DNA from: Verrucomicrobiales bacterium
GTDB taxonomy: Bacteria > Verrucomicrobiota > Verrucomicrobiia > Verrucomicrobiales > SLCJ01
Direction: 5' to 3'
Assembly (NCBI GenBank): GCA_024636835.1
Contig: JAGXGH010000097.1
Coordinates: forward strand, 1-44,046
Length of the DNA: 44,046 nucleotides
Under the pieces are notes generated by a model. The model saw only the letters and a program-made list of their open reading frames with translations. It was not told the origin of the DNA and did not search any database. The translations under genes were made by a program, and so were the position numbers. This document shows, in pieces, positions 33,744 to 41,423 of the stretch. Position 1 is the first letter of the stretch; every line of letters begins with the position of its first letter.

Positions 33744-35687
33744 ATGACCACCAGATCCTTCATCCTCGGCACCGCCGGACACATCGACCACGGAAAGTCG
33801 AGCCTCGTCCGCGCGCTCACCGAGATCGATCCCGACCGCCTACCGGAAGAGAAAAAGCGCGGAATGACCATCGAGCTGGGCTTCGCTCATATGACGCTCG
33901 ATTCAGCAGACTGCAAATACGAAATCGGCGTCGTCGACGTTCCCGGTCACGCCGATTTCATCAAAAACATGGTCGCCGGTGCGGCGGCGATTGATGGTGT
34001 AATGCTCGTTGTTGCAGCCGATGACGGATGGATGCCGCAGACCGAGGAACACCTGCAAATCCTCGAATACCTCGGCACCACCCGTGCAGTGATCGCGTTG
34101 ACCAAAGTCGACCTTTCCGACGATCCGGAATTCGTCGCCGAGATGGTGCGTGACGACCTCTCAAACTCGCGATTCACCAACGCACCGATCATCCCCGTCA
34201 GCAGCATCACCGGCCAAGGGCTCGACGAACTTCGCACAGCACTGGTCGACATGATCGCCGCCGCCCCAGAGAACCAAGACAGCGGAAAGCCCCGACTTCC
34301 CGTCGACCGCGCGTTCTCTCCCAAAGGTGTGGGAACCGTCGTCACCGGCACACTCACCGGCGGCGCGCTCCACGCCCCTGGCGAAGTGTTACTGACTCCC
34401 GCCGGCGTCAAAGGCAACGTCCGACAATTGCAGAATCACAGCCAGAAAGTCACCACCGCCCAGCCATCGACACGCACCGCGGCGAACCTTTCCGACATCC
34501 CCTTGGCGACCACCGGAAAGCCCGGCGCTGAGCGTGGACAAACGCTCACTCTCCCCCGCTTCGACGCCACTTCGAACACCATTGATGTGGTAATTTCCCG
34601 CAGTGATCGCGAACACGCCGCCACCGGTGGAGGCGTGCGACTTGCCCATCTGAAACACGTTCAAGTCCACCACGCAGGTGCTATGCAGCGTGCGCGCCTG
34701 GTTCTCGATGTGTCGGTGCAACGCCAGATCGACCTCGGACAGAGCGCCATTGCTCAACTGCGCTTTGAAGAACTCATCCACGCCTTTGCCGGCGATCGAT
34801 TCCTCATTCGCGACGGCAGCCAACGCCACACCATCGCGGGTGGCATCATTCTCAATCCCTTCGGAAATCGCCGGTGGTTCCACAAAGCCGAATACCAACA
34901 GATGCTCACCAGTCGCCACAAAGCTTGTGCAACTGGCATCATATCGCCCGAGGAGATGGTTCGCTCGCTGATCCGTCACGATCGCATCATCGCCGACCGC
35001 AAAGTGCTCGACTACGCGCCCTACTCGGATCAAGAACTCACCGCCGCTATTGATCAACTCGTCACCGACGGAGTCGTGATGAAATCGACCGACAGACTCA
35101 TCGATCGCGAGTGGTGGGATCAGGTCGCCGGCAAAGCTCTCGATGAGGTGCGTGAGTTTCACACGGCAAAGCCTGAACTTGCAGGCATGCCTGTATTGAA
35201 GTTACAAAAAGCCCTCGGTCGAGCTGCCGCAGACGATCGAATTTTCCACGCCCTGCTCGACCATTTGGAAAGCGTTGGTATCGTTCGATCCGCGACCATC
35301 GTTCGTCACAAAGAGCACCAGCCATCGCTTCCTGAATCACTGCGCAGCGCCCACCAAACGATACTTTCCGCGTTGGACGCCAACCCACTAGACCCACCGA
35401 CCAAGAAGCAACTCGCCACCGATACTAAAGGCGAAAAAGTGCTCCGGTTCATGATTCAAAACGACGAACTCATCGACCTCGATGAGAAATCGGTCATCTC
35501 CCCCGACGGTCTTGCAAGGATTCGTCAAGCCGTCATTGCTCACATTAACGAGCACGGCCCATCACGTGCCAGCGATCTCAAAACCGCTGCCGGAATTTCA
35601 CGCAAGATCATGATGCCTGCCCTAGAGCATCTCGACGCCGAAGGCACCACCATCCGCGACGGCGACTTCCGCACGCTTGGCAAGTAA
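33744..35687 (+). CDS. selB: Selenocysteine-specific translation elongation factor SelB
   Basis: A 647-residue GTPase that brings Sec-tRNA to in-frame UGA codons marked by a SECIS hairpin. The GTPase domain opens with [17 protein letters not shown] (G1). It has [15 protein letters not shown] (switch I, the RGMTI form typical of SelB rather than EF-Tu), [13 protein letters not shown] (G3) and ALTKVDL (G4, T in place of N). The C-terminal half has winged-helix-like repeats ending [28 protein letters not shown], the SECIS-binding end. The length is close to E. coli SelB (614). Neither selA, selD nor tRNA-Sec is in the window, so the rest of the system must be elsewhere if functional. Confidence 0.93.
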   Translation: MTTRSFILGTAGHIDHGKSSLVRALTEIDPDRLPEEKKRGMTIELGFAHMTLDSADCKYEIGVVDVPGHADFIKNMVAGAAAIDGVMLVVAADDGWMPQTEEHLQILEYLGTTRAVIALTKVDLSDDPEFVAEMVRDDLSNSRFTNAPIIPVSSITGQGLDELRTALVDMIAAAPENQDSGKPRLPVDRAFSPKGVGTVVTGTLTGGALHAPGEVLLTPAGVKGNVRQLQNHSQKVTTAQPSTRTAANLSDIPLATTGKPGAERGQTLTLPRFDATSNTIDVVISRSDREHAATGGGVRLAHLKHVQVHHAGAMQRARLVLDVSVQRQIDLGQSAIAQLRFEELIHAFAGDRFLIRDGSQRHTIAGGIILNPFGNRRWFHKAEYQQMLTSRHKACATGIISPEEMVRSLIRHDRIIADRKVLDYAPYSDQELTAAIDQLVTDGVVMKSTDRLIDREWWDQVAGKALDEVREFHTAKPELAGMPVLKLQKALGRAAADDRIFHALLDHLESVGIVRSATIVRHKEHQPSLPESLRSAHQTILSALDANPLDPPTKKQLATDTKGEKVLRFMIQNDELIDLDEKSVISPDGLARIRQAVIAHINEHGPSRASDLKTAAGISRKIMMPALEHLDAEGTTIRDGDFRTLGK

Positions 35688-35705
35688 AACCATTGAAGCA
35701 AGCAA

Positions 35706-36065
35706 TCACTGGCGACCATGCGTTTTCTTGAAACTAAGGATATACCAGCGGATAGTTCGATAAAGCCAGACTACGATGTAGGAGTTAACAAATGCGACTA
35801 CCGCAAACAGACTCCAACTGATCACATGTCCCTGCAAGGTCGATTGATTACCTATGTTGAACAATCCATGAGCTAACGGAATTAGCGGAAGGATAAAAAC
35901 ATTTGAGACTGCATCCAAAACCGCAACAGAACGACCCTCTGCATCAAAATGGAAAAGAACATACTCCACAGTTAGCAGTCCCATGGTAACCCAATAATGC
36001 ACCCGTACTAGTGTATCCGCTTTCGACTTCGCTTTTGGTTCGTCACCCATACCACTGCCAACCAT
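35706..36065 (-). CDS. Small membrane protein of unknown function
   Basis: A 119-residue protein (MVGSGMGDEPKAKSK…) with three to four hydrophobic segments: about 25-40, 50-65 and 80-105 (HVISWSLFAVVAFVNSYIVVWLYRTIRWYI). An alternative ATG lies five codons in. No family is recognised. It is convergent with selB with an 18-bp gap, and upstream it has the repeat-rich gap before mnmE, so its promoter may lie in repeat-derived DNA. Confidence 0.7.
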   Translation of the reverse strand: MVGSGMGDEPKAKSKADTLVRVHYWVTMGLLTVEYVLFHFDAEGRSVAVLDAVSNVFILPLIPLAHGLFNIGNQSTLQGHVISWSLFAVVAFVNSYIVVWLYRTIRWYILSFKKTHGRQ

Positions 36066-36125
36066 ACTTCAACCGCACGCCATGCAGAATTTAAATCTTC
36101 CCCAAACCTCTTCATACCGAAAAAG

Positions 36126-36157
36126 GTGTCGCCCCTCCAGAGCATGGACACTCCATC
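36126..36157. repeat. Hairpin plus CACTCCATC tag, copy 2
   Basis: GTGTC and GACAC arms (16-nt loop) lead into CACTCCATC at 36149-36157. Same tag as the copies at 33571 and 36501. Confidence 0.55.
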
Positions 36158-36266
36158 CTTCGCTTCCCCGTAGCGTGGCGAGCGCGACGACCACGGCCCA
36201 GTGAGATGCGCGCACCTGTTAAACATCTTCCCCCGAACCTATAGGAGTGTCGGTTCTCCGACAGAC

Positions 36267-36400
36267 TCACTTGCCAATGCAGAACGACGAAAAAATCCTC
36301 CCAAGCACATCTTCAGCATCGAGTTTGCCAATCACTTCGCCCGCAGCATTCAGCTGCCGCTTGTAAATTTTCTGCGATAAATTCCACCTGCCCACTAGAA
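36267..36400 (-). pseudogene. Degraded duplicate of the mnmE 3' end
   Basis: Read on the minus strand this encodes [19 protein letters not shown] and then [13 protein letters not shown], nearly identical to the intact mnmE C-terminus (LNSAGEVIGK… to stop at 36648). The DNA similarity continues upstream to about base 36400 (…TGCGATAAATTCCACCTGCCC… against …AGCGATAAACTCCACTTGTTC…) but with frame-disrupting differences, and no GTPase or N-domain is present. It is therefore a partial, decayed copy about 380 bp downstream of the real gene end, not a functional gene. Confidence 0.9.
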
Positions 36401-36409
36401 AAACCCAAG

Positions 36410-36450
36410 CGCCGGAGGGGGCTGCGCCTCGCGCCCCTGTGCGATGTCGC
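36410..36450. repeat. 41-bp dispersed repeat, copy 2
   Basis: Matches 33614-33654 at 40 of 41 positions. It directly follows the mnmE tail copy, about 10 bp after the similarity ends. Confidence 0.9.
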
Positions 36451-36500
36451 AACAGGATTAATCAACTAACGTAAGTCACCCACGAGTCGACATCACCCGA

Positions 36501-36526
36501 TGGGGACGAGGCGTCCCCACTCCATC
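36501..36526. repeat. Hairpin plus CACTCCATC tag, copy 3
   Basis: TGGGGAC-GAGGC-GTCCCCA is a perfect 7-bp stem, overlapped and followed by CACTCCATC at 36518-36526. The stems of copies 1 and 3 differ in sequence but keep pairing and a GAGG(G)C loop. Confidence 0.7.
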
Positions 36527-36647
36527 GATGCCCCAGCAACGGCACTTTACGAGCACCGAACAAACACCCCACAGATTCACACAGCAACCCGCCGGTTTCC
36601 AAACCACCAATGAGGGTCGCCTCCAATCATGCCGCCCGGCATCCGAG

Positions 36648-38000
36648 CTATTTGCCAATGCAGAACGACGAGAAAATTCTGCCCAGCACGTCTTCTGCGT
36701 CGAGTTTGCCGATCACTTCGCCTGCTGAGTTCAGCGCGGCTCGCAGGTGTTCAGCGATAAACTCCACTTGTTCGCTAGATTGAATCAACGCACCAGCCGT
36801 CGCCAACTCCGCAGCCACGGTTTGAAGACAATCGCGATGGCGCGTATTAATCGCCACCGGCGTCGCATCCAACTCTGCGGCACTGGTTGTCACCTCTCGT
36901 TGTATCGCCTCGATCAAGGGTTCGACTCCCGCCTCCTCCACGCAGGAAATCCGCACATCGATCCAATCAATCTCATCCCAACCAGGATGCACCGCGAGAT
37001 CCGTTTTATTGAGAGCAACGAGATGATGCTTTACCGACTTCGGCACATCGACGCGTGCTTGTTCATCTGGTGAACGGCTTGCGTCGAGCAATTCCACCAC
37101 CAGATCCGCACTTGCCAATGCTGCACCCGTCCGCGCGATTCCAGCATGTTCAATCTCATCACCGCTCACTCGCAACCCGGCTGTATCGATCAAGCGCACC
37201 GGCACACCACCGAGACTTACCACCTCTTCCACCGTGTCGCGCGTCGTCCCAGCCACTTCGCTGACAATCGCACGATCAAACCCAAGCAGCACATTCAACA
37301 AGCTCGACTTCCCCACATTCGGCGCACCGGCGAACACCAAACGCAGCCCCTCCCGCAAAATCCTTCCACGCTCTTGCGTCGCCAACAAACGCGCCGTCTG
37401 TGCGGTCAATCTTTCCACTTTTCCTAGCAACTCAGACTCCGTATCGGGATCGATGTCTTCGTCAGGAAAATCAATATACGCCTCTACATGAGCGAGCACT
37501 CCTAGAATCCCATCCTGCAACGCCGTCACCTCGGAACCCAGCTTGCCTTGCAGTTGTTGGTGCGCCGCGCGCAATGCCAAATCCGTCTGCGCCGAGATCA
37601 AATCCATCACCGCTTCGGCCTGCGTGAGGTCGAGCTTTCCATTCAAAAACGCACGCTGTGAAAACTCACCCGGCCCTGCCGACTTCGCACCAGCTTCAAC
37701 CAACGCTTCCAGCAAGCGCTGAGTGACCAACACCCCACCGTGTCCACTAATCTCCACCGTGTTCTCGCCAGTGTAGCTCGCCCTACCGACAAACCGCGTC
37801 AACAACACCTCATCGATCAAATGACTATTGGCATCGTAGATCTTACCCAAAGTCGCCACCCGAGCAGGGATCTCCATCACCCGCTGGCGACCACGCCAAA
37901 GCTGATCCACCACCTCGAACGCGCGCTCACCAGAAACACGGATCACCGACACCGCGCCTTGGCCGACCGGTGTTGCGATTGCAGCGATGGTTTCAGTCAT
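36648..38000 (-). CDS. mnmE: tRNA uridine-5-carboxymethylaminomethyl modification GTPase
   Basis: A 450-residue GTPase that, with MnmG, makes the cmnm5 modification at wobble U34 of tRNAs. The start ATG 38000 (MTETIAAIATPVGQGAVSVIRVSG) is the family start; the frame continues upstream into a repeat and is rejected. The N-terminal folate-binding domain (ENTVEISGHGG, FLNGKLDLTQAEAVMDLI) is followed by the G domain: GAPNVGKSSLLNVL (G1), AGTTRDTVEE (G2), DTAGLR (G3) and NKTD (G4). The C-terminus ends FCIGK with the essential cysteine. The length is normal. Confidence 0.96.
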   Translation of the reverse strand: MTETIAAIATPVGQGAVSVIRVSGERAFEVVDQLWRGRQRVMEIPARVATLGKIYDANSHLIDEVLLTRFVGRASYTGENTVEISGHGGVLVTQRLLEALVEAGAKSAGPGEFSQRAFLNGKLDLTQAEAVMDLISAQTDLALRAAHQQLQGKLGSEVTALQDGILGVLAHVEAYIDFPDEDIDPDTESELLGKVERLTAQTARLLATQERGRILREGLRLVFAGAPNVGKSSLLNVLLGFDRAIVSEVAGTTRDTVEEVVSLGGVPVRLIDTAGLRVSGDEIEHAGIARTGAALASADLVVELLDASRSPDEQARVDVPKSVKHHLVALNKTDLAVHPGWDEIDWIDVRISCVEEAGVEPLIEAIQREVTTSAAELDATPVAINTRHRDCLQTVAAELATAGALIQSSEQVEFIAEHLRAALNSAGEVIGKLDAEDVLGRIFSSFCIGK

Positions 38001-38007
38001 AGGATTC

Positions 38008-38035
38008 AAGTAGCAGGTAGCCGGGATCGAGTAGC
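38008..38035. repeat. Heptad array NNGTAGC
   Basis: Units AAGTAGC, AGGTAGC, CGGGATC and GAGTAGC follow each other at 7-bp phase right upstream of the mnmE start codon. It is the inverse of the CTACNNG array at 38073-38107. Confidence 0.8.
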
Positions 38036-38072
38036 AAGAAAAATCCAAACTCCGACGCCAGTCGCAAATCAT

Positions 38073-38107
38073 CTACTTGCTACCGGCTACTCGCTACATG
38101 CTACTTC
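38073..38107. repeat. Heptad array CTACNNG, inverted to the previous one
   Basis: The five units CTACTTG, CTACCGG, CTACTCG, CTACATG and CTACTTC are exactly in phase. The fifth unit contains the hisC stop codon (38101-38103). With the array at 38008-38035 it forms an imperfect long inverted repeat with a 37-bp centre. Confidence 0.9.
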
Positions 38108-39204
38108 CCCAGCAGCTCCTTCATCAGAGCCACGCAGCGACGATTCTCATCCATCGTTCCGATCGAGATTCTTACCCACTCAGGAAGCTTGTATCCACGC
38201 ATCGCGCGAATGATCACCCCCTTCGCCATCATGTCCTTAAAGAGCTGATCACCGTCACCCACCTTCACCAATACGAAGTTGGCGTAACTCGGAACGTATT
38301 CCAAGCCCATCTCACCAAAAGAGCCTTGCAAATATTCGCGCCCTTCGTCGGTCAGCGCCTTGGTTTTGTCTTGGTGCTCCTGGTCGAGCAATCCGGCGAG
38401 CGCACCGACCTGGCCTATCAAATTTGTGTTGAATGGCTGGCGACATTTTTGCAGCACTTCGGCAAGCTCGGGCTTCATCAAGCCATAGCCGGTTCGCGTT
38501 CCGGCGAGTCCTTGGATTTTTGAAAACGTCCGCAACACCACGACATTGCGACCTTCGCGGACATACTTCAGCGTGTCCGGTGCGTCGTCGAGAAACTCGT
38601 AATATGCCTCGTCAAACACTACAATCACATGCTCCGGCACCTTTTCCATGAAGCGATCAATCGTCGCCTCATCCACCAAGGTGCCTGTAGGGTTATTGGG
38701 GTTGGCAATAAACACCTCGCGCGTGTTCTCATCGATCGCTGCCGCCATCGCGTCGAGATCGTGAACGAAGCCAGGATCGGGAATCTCTTTCGTCTCCGCG
38801 CCAAACAAAGTCGCCATCAGTTTGTAGACGACGAAGGCGTGGTCAGCCGTGACAATGTTTGTTCCTGGCTTCAGGAATCCGTGACCGAGCAGTTCGATAA
38901 TCTCATTCGACCCACAACCAAGCACCACGTTCTCTCGAGCCAGATCAAACTTCTCAGCGATCGCCGTGCGCAAACGATAGCCACCTCCGTCAGGATAAAT
39001 ATGCACACCTTCAATGGCCTGTTTCATCGCCTCCACCGCCTTCGGCGACGGCCCGAGCGGATTCTCATTAGACGCCAACTTGATAATCTCTTCGGGTTTC
39101 AGTCCGAGATCGCGAGCGACGTCTTCGATGGGCTTTCCTGGTTCGTAGGCCACGAGGTCGCGTAGTTGGGGGTGTGCGAAGTTCCAAATAGATGTGTCAG
39201 TCAT
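38101..39204 (-). CDS. hisC: Histidinol-phosphate aminotransferase
   Basis: A 367-residue class I/II PLP aminotransferase, seventh step of histidine synthesis (imidazole acetol phosphate to histidinol phosphate). Motifs are LASNENPLGPSP (43-54), YPDGGGYRLR (70-79), NPNNPTG (168-174), DEAYYEF (198-204) and the Schiff-base lysine K229 in TFSKIQGLAGTRTGYG. The ATG at 39204 gives MTDTSIWNFAHPQLRDL. No other his genes are adjacent. Its stop lies within a heptad array and its 5' side has a TGGTCAA-type heptad array. Confidence 0.93.
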   Translation of the reverse strand: MTDTSIWNFAHPQLRDLVAYEPGKPIEDVARDLGLKPEEIIKLASNENPLGPSPKAVEAMKQAIEGVHIYPDGGGYRLRTAIAEKFDLARENVVLGCGSNEIIELLGHGFLKPGTNIVTADHAFVVYKLMATLFGAETKEIPDPGFVHDLDAMAAAIDENTREVFIANPNNPTGTLVDEATIDRFMEKVPEHVIVVFDEAYYEFLDDAPDTLKYVREGRNVVVLRTFSKIQGLAGTRTGYGLMKPELAEVLQKCRQPFNTNLIGQVGALAGLLDQEHQDKTKALTDEGREYLQGSFGEMGLEYVPSYANFVLVKVGDGDQLFKDMMAKGVIIRAMRGYKLPEWVRISIGTMDENRRCVALMKELLGK

Positions 39205-39319
39205 TAGTCAATGGTCAGAAGTCATTGGAGGCATGTCCCTCCGCCGTTGAACTTCCCTCATCCTCAAACTTTTCCAACCAAATTTCACGACAAACTTAAG
39301 CCCCCTCCAACCGTCCTCC

Positions 39320-39340
39320 CCAATAACCAATAACTAATAA
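39320..39340. repeat. Heptad array CCAATAA, CCAATAA, CTAATAA
   Basis: Two perfect units and one with a single change share their phase and unit with the array at 3038-3065. The sequence then drifts (CTATTCA). Confidence 0.85.
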
Positions 39341-39391
39341 CTATTCACCTACCTTAAACACCCTCGCAGATTCGCGAGATCCGACAAAAAC

Positions 39392-39410
39392 CGCAATATC
39401 TTGTATTGCG
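39392..39410. promoter_or_regulatory. Perfect dyad upstream of nrdR
   Basis: CGCAATA-TCTTG-TATTGCG, with 7-bp arms, ends 44 bp before the nrdR ATG. It could be an autoregulatory operator. NrdR boxes are AT-rich 16-mers of acaCwAtATaTwGtgt type, and this dyad only loosely resembles them (CAATAT-core). Confidence 0.45.
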
Positions 39411-39454
39411 CAACAAGGCGCACCTCGATATGTTGACACAAAGTTTTCAAAGAG

Positions 39455-39943
39455 ATGAGATGTGTTCGATGTGGCTGCCATGATGACAAGGTCATCGACT
39501 CCCGGATGTCAAAAGACGGGAGCGCGATTCGTCGTCGTCGCGAATGCCTAAAATGTAATCACCGCTTCACCACTTACGAAGCTCTGGAACAGGCTCCGCT
39601 CGCTGTGGTGAAGCGCGACGGACGGCGTGAAGATTTCAAGCGCGACAAGCTTTTCCGCGGCGTCGTCAAAGCCTGCGAGAAGCGCCCTGTGCCGATGGAC
39701 GTCATCGACAAAGCCGTCGAAGAAATCATCCTCGAGCTCCAATCTGACAACGTTCGCGAAGTCCCTACCTCAACCATTGGCAACAAAGTCATGACCGCGC
39801 TGCGGGTGATCGACCCCGTTGCCTACGTGCGCTACGCATCCGTTTACCGTCAGTTCAAGGACGTCGGCGAGTTCATCAACGAGATCGAGTCGATGGAACG
39901 CAACATCCGCCGCCGCTCAGAACAGCAAGATCTTTTCAAATAG
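39455..39943 (+). CDS. nrdR: Transcriptional repressor NrdR
   Basis: A 162-residue repressor of ribonucleotide reductase genes. The zinc ribbon has C3/C6 and C31/C34 (MRCVRCGCHDD…CLKCNHRF). The ATP-cone domain follows (about 46-136; PLAVVKRDGRREDFKRDKLFRGVVKACEKRPV… to VDPVAYVRYASVYRQF). ATP or dATP binding to the cone sets its oligomer state and DNA affinity. Length and start are standard. The gene is followed by a hypothetical gene 69 bp downstream. Confidence 0.97.
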   Translation: MRCVRCGCHDDKVIDSRMSKDGSAIRRRRECLKCNHRFTTYEALEQAPLAVVKRDGRREDFKRDKLFRGVVKACEKRPVPMDVIDKAVEEIILELQSDNVREVPTSTIGNKVMTALRVIDPVAYVRYASVYRQFKDVGEFINEIESMERNIRRRSEQQDLFK

Positions 39944-40012
39944 CCCCCAGCCCATTCACCCACACTTTTGATTTCATTTCCACAGAACCTTCCACCGCTC
40001 CGCATTGGTGAC

Positions 40013-40534
40013 ATGATGCTCACCTCGTATGAGACCGAGTGGTTACGCGAGTGCATCCTGCACGCAGCGAAGGAAGCCGGGCACCCTGAATGGTGGCCGG
40101 CAGGTGATGTGGCGCGAGGTGTGGAAAACTACCTGCGCCACCACTTCGATGGCTCGACAATCACACTTACCGAACTGTTTGATCGGCTCTCGGCAACTCT
40201 CAACAAAATCGGCTGTAGCGACATCGCCTCACACCTGCGTCAAACTCCGCCACCAGTGAGTCTATCGCTTCACGAGATAGCCAAAGAAACGGACAACAAG
40301 CTGGAGATACTCTTTTTCAAGTCGTTGTACGCCCAACTCCAATCCTTACGTGATGTTGGGTTTGAGTCGTTTCGTTTCCGTGAACTTCGCCCATGCGTGA
40401 AGCACCTTAGATCTGCCAAGCAATGGCGCAATGACTGCCGCCAACTCGCTGCTGAGATCACTCAGTTCTTGAGCTCTCAATCCTCGAATGGACAGCACAG
40501 CCTTCCTTGCGAATTGGTGATCACCGACCATTAG
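40013..40534 (+). CDS. Hypothetical protein downstream of nrdR
   Basis: A 173-residue soluble protein from ATG 40013 (MMLTSYETEWLRECILHAAKEAGHPEWWPAGDV); an upstream TTG is less likely. It is all-helical by appearance. A central block is GVENYLRHHFDGSTITLTELFDRLSATLNKIGCSDIASHLRQ. A second half carries basic residues (FRFRELRPCVKHLRSAKQWRNDCRQLAAEI). The block has the size and pattern of a small regulatory domain and faintly recalls an ATP-cone, but I would not assert homology. It is co-directional with nrdR and may be its partner. Function unknown. Confidence 0.78.
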   Translation: MMLTSYETEWLRECILHAAKEAGHPEWWPAGDVARGVENYLRHHFDGSTITLTELFDRLSATLNKIGCSDIASHLRQTPPPVSLSLHEIAKETDNKLEILFFKSLYAQLQSLRDVGFESFRFRELRPCVKHLRSAKQWRNDCRQLAAEITQFLSSQSSNGQHSLPCELVITDH

Positions 40535-40547
40535 TTTCTTGATTATC

Positions 40548-40618
40548 GAATGAATTTGCTTCGTTAGAGCCACCGAAAGGTGCAAAGTGTAGTCGTTTGG
40601 ACCACACGAAATTCATTC
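40548..40618 (+). promoter_or_regulatory. Predicted structured leader before the HIT gene
   Basis: A perfect 10-bp outer stem is formed by GAATGAATTT (40548-40557) and AAATTCATTC (40609-40618). Inside it are three helices in order: GCT-TCGTTAG-AGC, CACC-GAAA-GGTG (GNRA tetraloop), and a GTGT…ACAC stem (8 positions, one A/C mismatch, 5-nt loop, 40587-40607). It ends 4 nt before the HIT ATG and no Shine-Dalgarno is seen there. Confidence 0.5.
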
Positions 40619-40622
40619 ACTC

Positions 40623-40970
40623 ATGACTCTCTTCGAGAAAATCATTGCTGGAGAAATCCCCGCAGACTTCGTTCATAAAGACGATCTATGCGTCGCATTT
40701 CGCGATATCGACCCTCAAGCGCCCACCCATATCCTTATCATCCCCAGAAAACCAATCCCAAGGGTCGGACGAGCGGGCGACGAGGACAAAGCCATCCTGG
40801 GACATCTTTTGCTTGTCGCGCGCGACATTGCCGAGGAGCTTGGGTTTATCGATGAGGCGTCGGAGGGCTTTCGTCTTGTGATCAACCATGGAAAAGATGG
40901 CGGCGAGGCGGTTCCCCACCTTCACGTTCACCTGCTCGCAGGTCGACAAATGGCTTGGCCTCCAGGCTAG
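40623..40970 (+). CDS. HIT-family protein (histidine triad nucleotide-binding, HinT-like)
   Basis: A 115-residue purine nucleoside phosphoramidase-type hydrolase. The fold is evident from TLFEKIIAGEIPADFVHKDDLCVAFRDIDPQAPTHILIIPRKPI at the N-terminus and the triad PHLHVHLLAGRQMAWPPG (H99, H101, H103), which is the standard H-phi-H-phi-H followed by a GRQ..WPPG tail. Members cut AMP-linked lysine and similar adducts. The ATG at 40623 lacks a clear ribosome-binding site, and the upstream sequence can fold. It is 12 bp before the next gene. Confidence 0.95.
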   Translation: MTLFEKIIAGEIPADFVHKDDLCVAFRDIDPQAPTHILIIPRKPIPRVGRAGDEDKAILGHLLLVARDIAEELGFIDEASEGFRLVINHGKDGGEAVPHLHVHLLAGRQMAWPPG

Positions 40971-40982
40971 ACCACTACACCC

Positions 40983-41375
40983 ATGATTAAAAAAATCATC
41001 AGACTGCTTCTCTGCGCGCTGGTTCTTTGGTTCGCCGGCGGCGTGCTCTATTACTTGGCTGCAGAGCAGAAAGTTCAGAAACAGCTCACCCCAGCATTTG
41101 GCCCAGACTACTCAGTGAAGCTCGGACTTTTCAATGACTGGTTTCTACAAAATGACTCGCGCACAGCCCGTGTCACTGTCGCCACTAAAACCGGTAAACA
41201 ACGTTCTGCATGGACCATCGTCATCGTCGGTGGTCGATTTTTTCCGGACACCGTGAACCTAGGCAACACCGAACCCTTACGTAGCCTCGTCGGCGATCAA
41301 GTAGACAAGATAGGCTCAGAAAACCGCGCCCAACGTTCCAGACACGGTATTGACGAATCGATCATGAATGAGTAA
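40983..41375 (+). CDS. Hypothetical protein with N-terminal membrane anchor
   Basis: A 130-residue protein, basic N-terminus then a hydrophobic helix (RLLLCALVLWFAGGVLYYLAA, about 7-27) and an extracytoplasmic part with WTIVIVGGRFFPDTVNL. No family is recognised. It follows the HIT gene by 12 bp, probably in one transcript. The last 25 residues (…IGSENRAQRSRHGIDESIMNE) are polar and look unstructured. Confidence 0.72.
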   Translation: MIKKIIRLLLCALVLWFAGGVLYYLAAEQKVQKQLTPAFGPDYSVKLGLFNDWFLQNDSRTARVTVATKTGKQRSAWTIVIVGGRFFPDTVNLGNTEPLRSLVGDQVDKIGSENRAQRSRHGIDESIMNE

Positions 41376-41423
41376 TAGCGCCTTGATCGAAACGATCCCG
41401 CACTCACCAACGTATCCATAACC

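Larger units (their letters stand above)
36066..36647. other. 582-bp repeat region with degraded mnmE 3' copy
   Basis: This is a non-coding gap. In order it contains a hairpin-like GTGTC/GACAC with CACTCCATC (36126-36157), CGTGG/CCACG (about 36173-36194), the degraded mnmE tail copy (36267-36400), the second copy of the 41-bp repeat (36410-36450), and the TGGGGAC/GTCCCCA hairpin with CACTCCATC (36501-36526). The open minus-strand frames in it are translations of these repeats. Confidence 0.8.
39205..39454. other. Divergent gap hisC/nrdR with repeats and dyads
   Basis: This 250-bp gap carries TAGTCAA-TGGTCAG-AAGTCAT heptads (39205-39225), a degenerate CCAATAA array (39320-39340), CTCGC/GCGAG (39363-39378) and a perfect CGCAATA-TCTTG-TATTGCG dyad (39392-39410). 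No gene is seen. Confidence 0.65.

Noticed and set aside
36008..36226. Minus-strand frame of 72 codons overlapping the small membrane protein gene
   Set aside because: It reads the hairpin-CACTCCATC repeat and is typical of repeat-derived spurious frames.
36905..36940. tRNA-like T-arm (GGGTTCGACTCCC) on the plus strand
   Set aside because: It lies inside mnmE coding sequence and reads as normal MnmE codons; no matching acceptor or anticodon arm is present.
38008..38107. CRISPR array
   Set aside because: Units are 7 bp with no spacers and no cas genes nearby.
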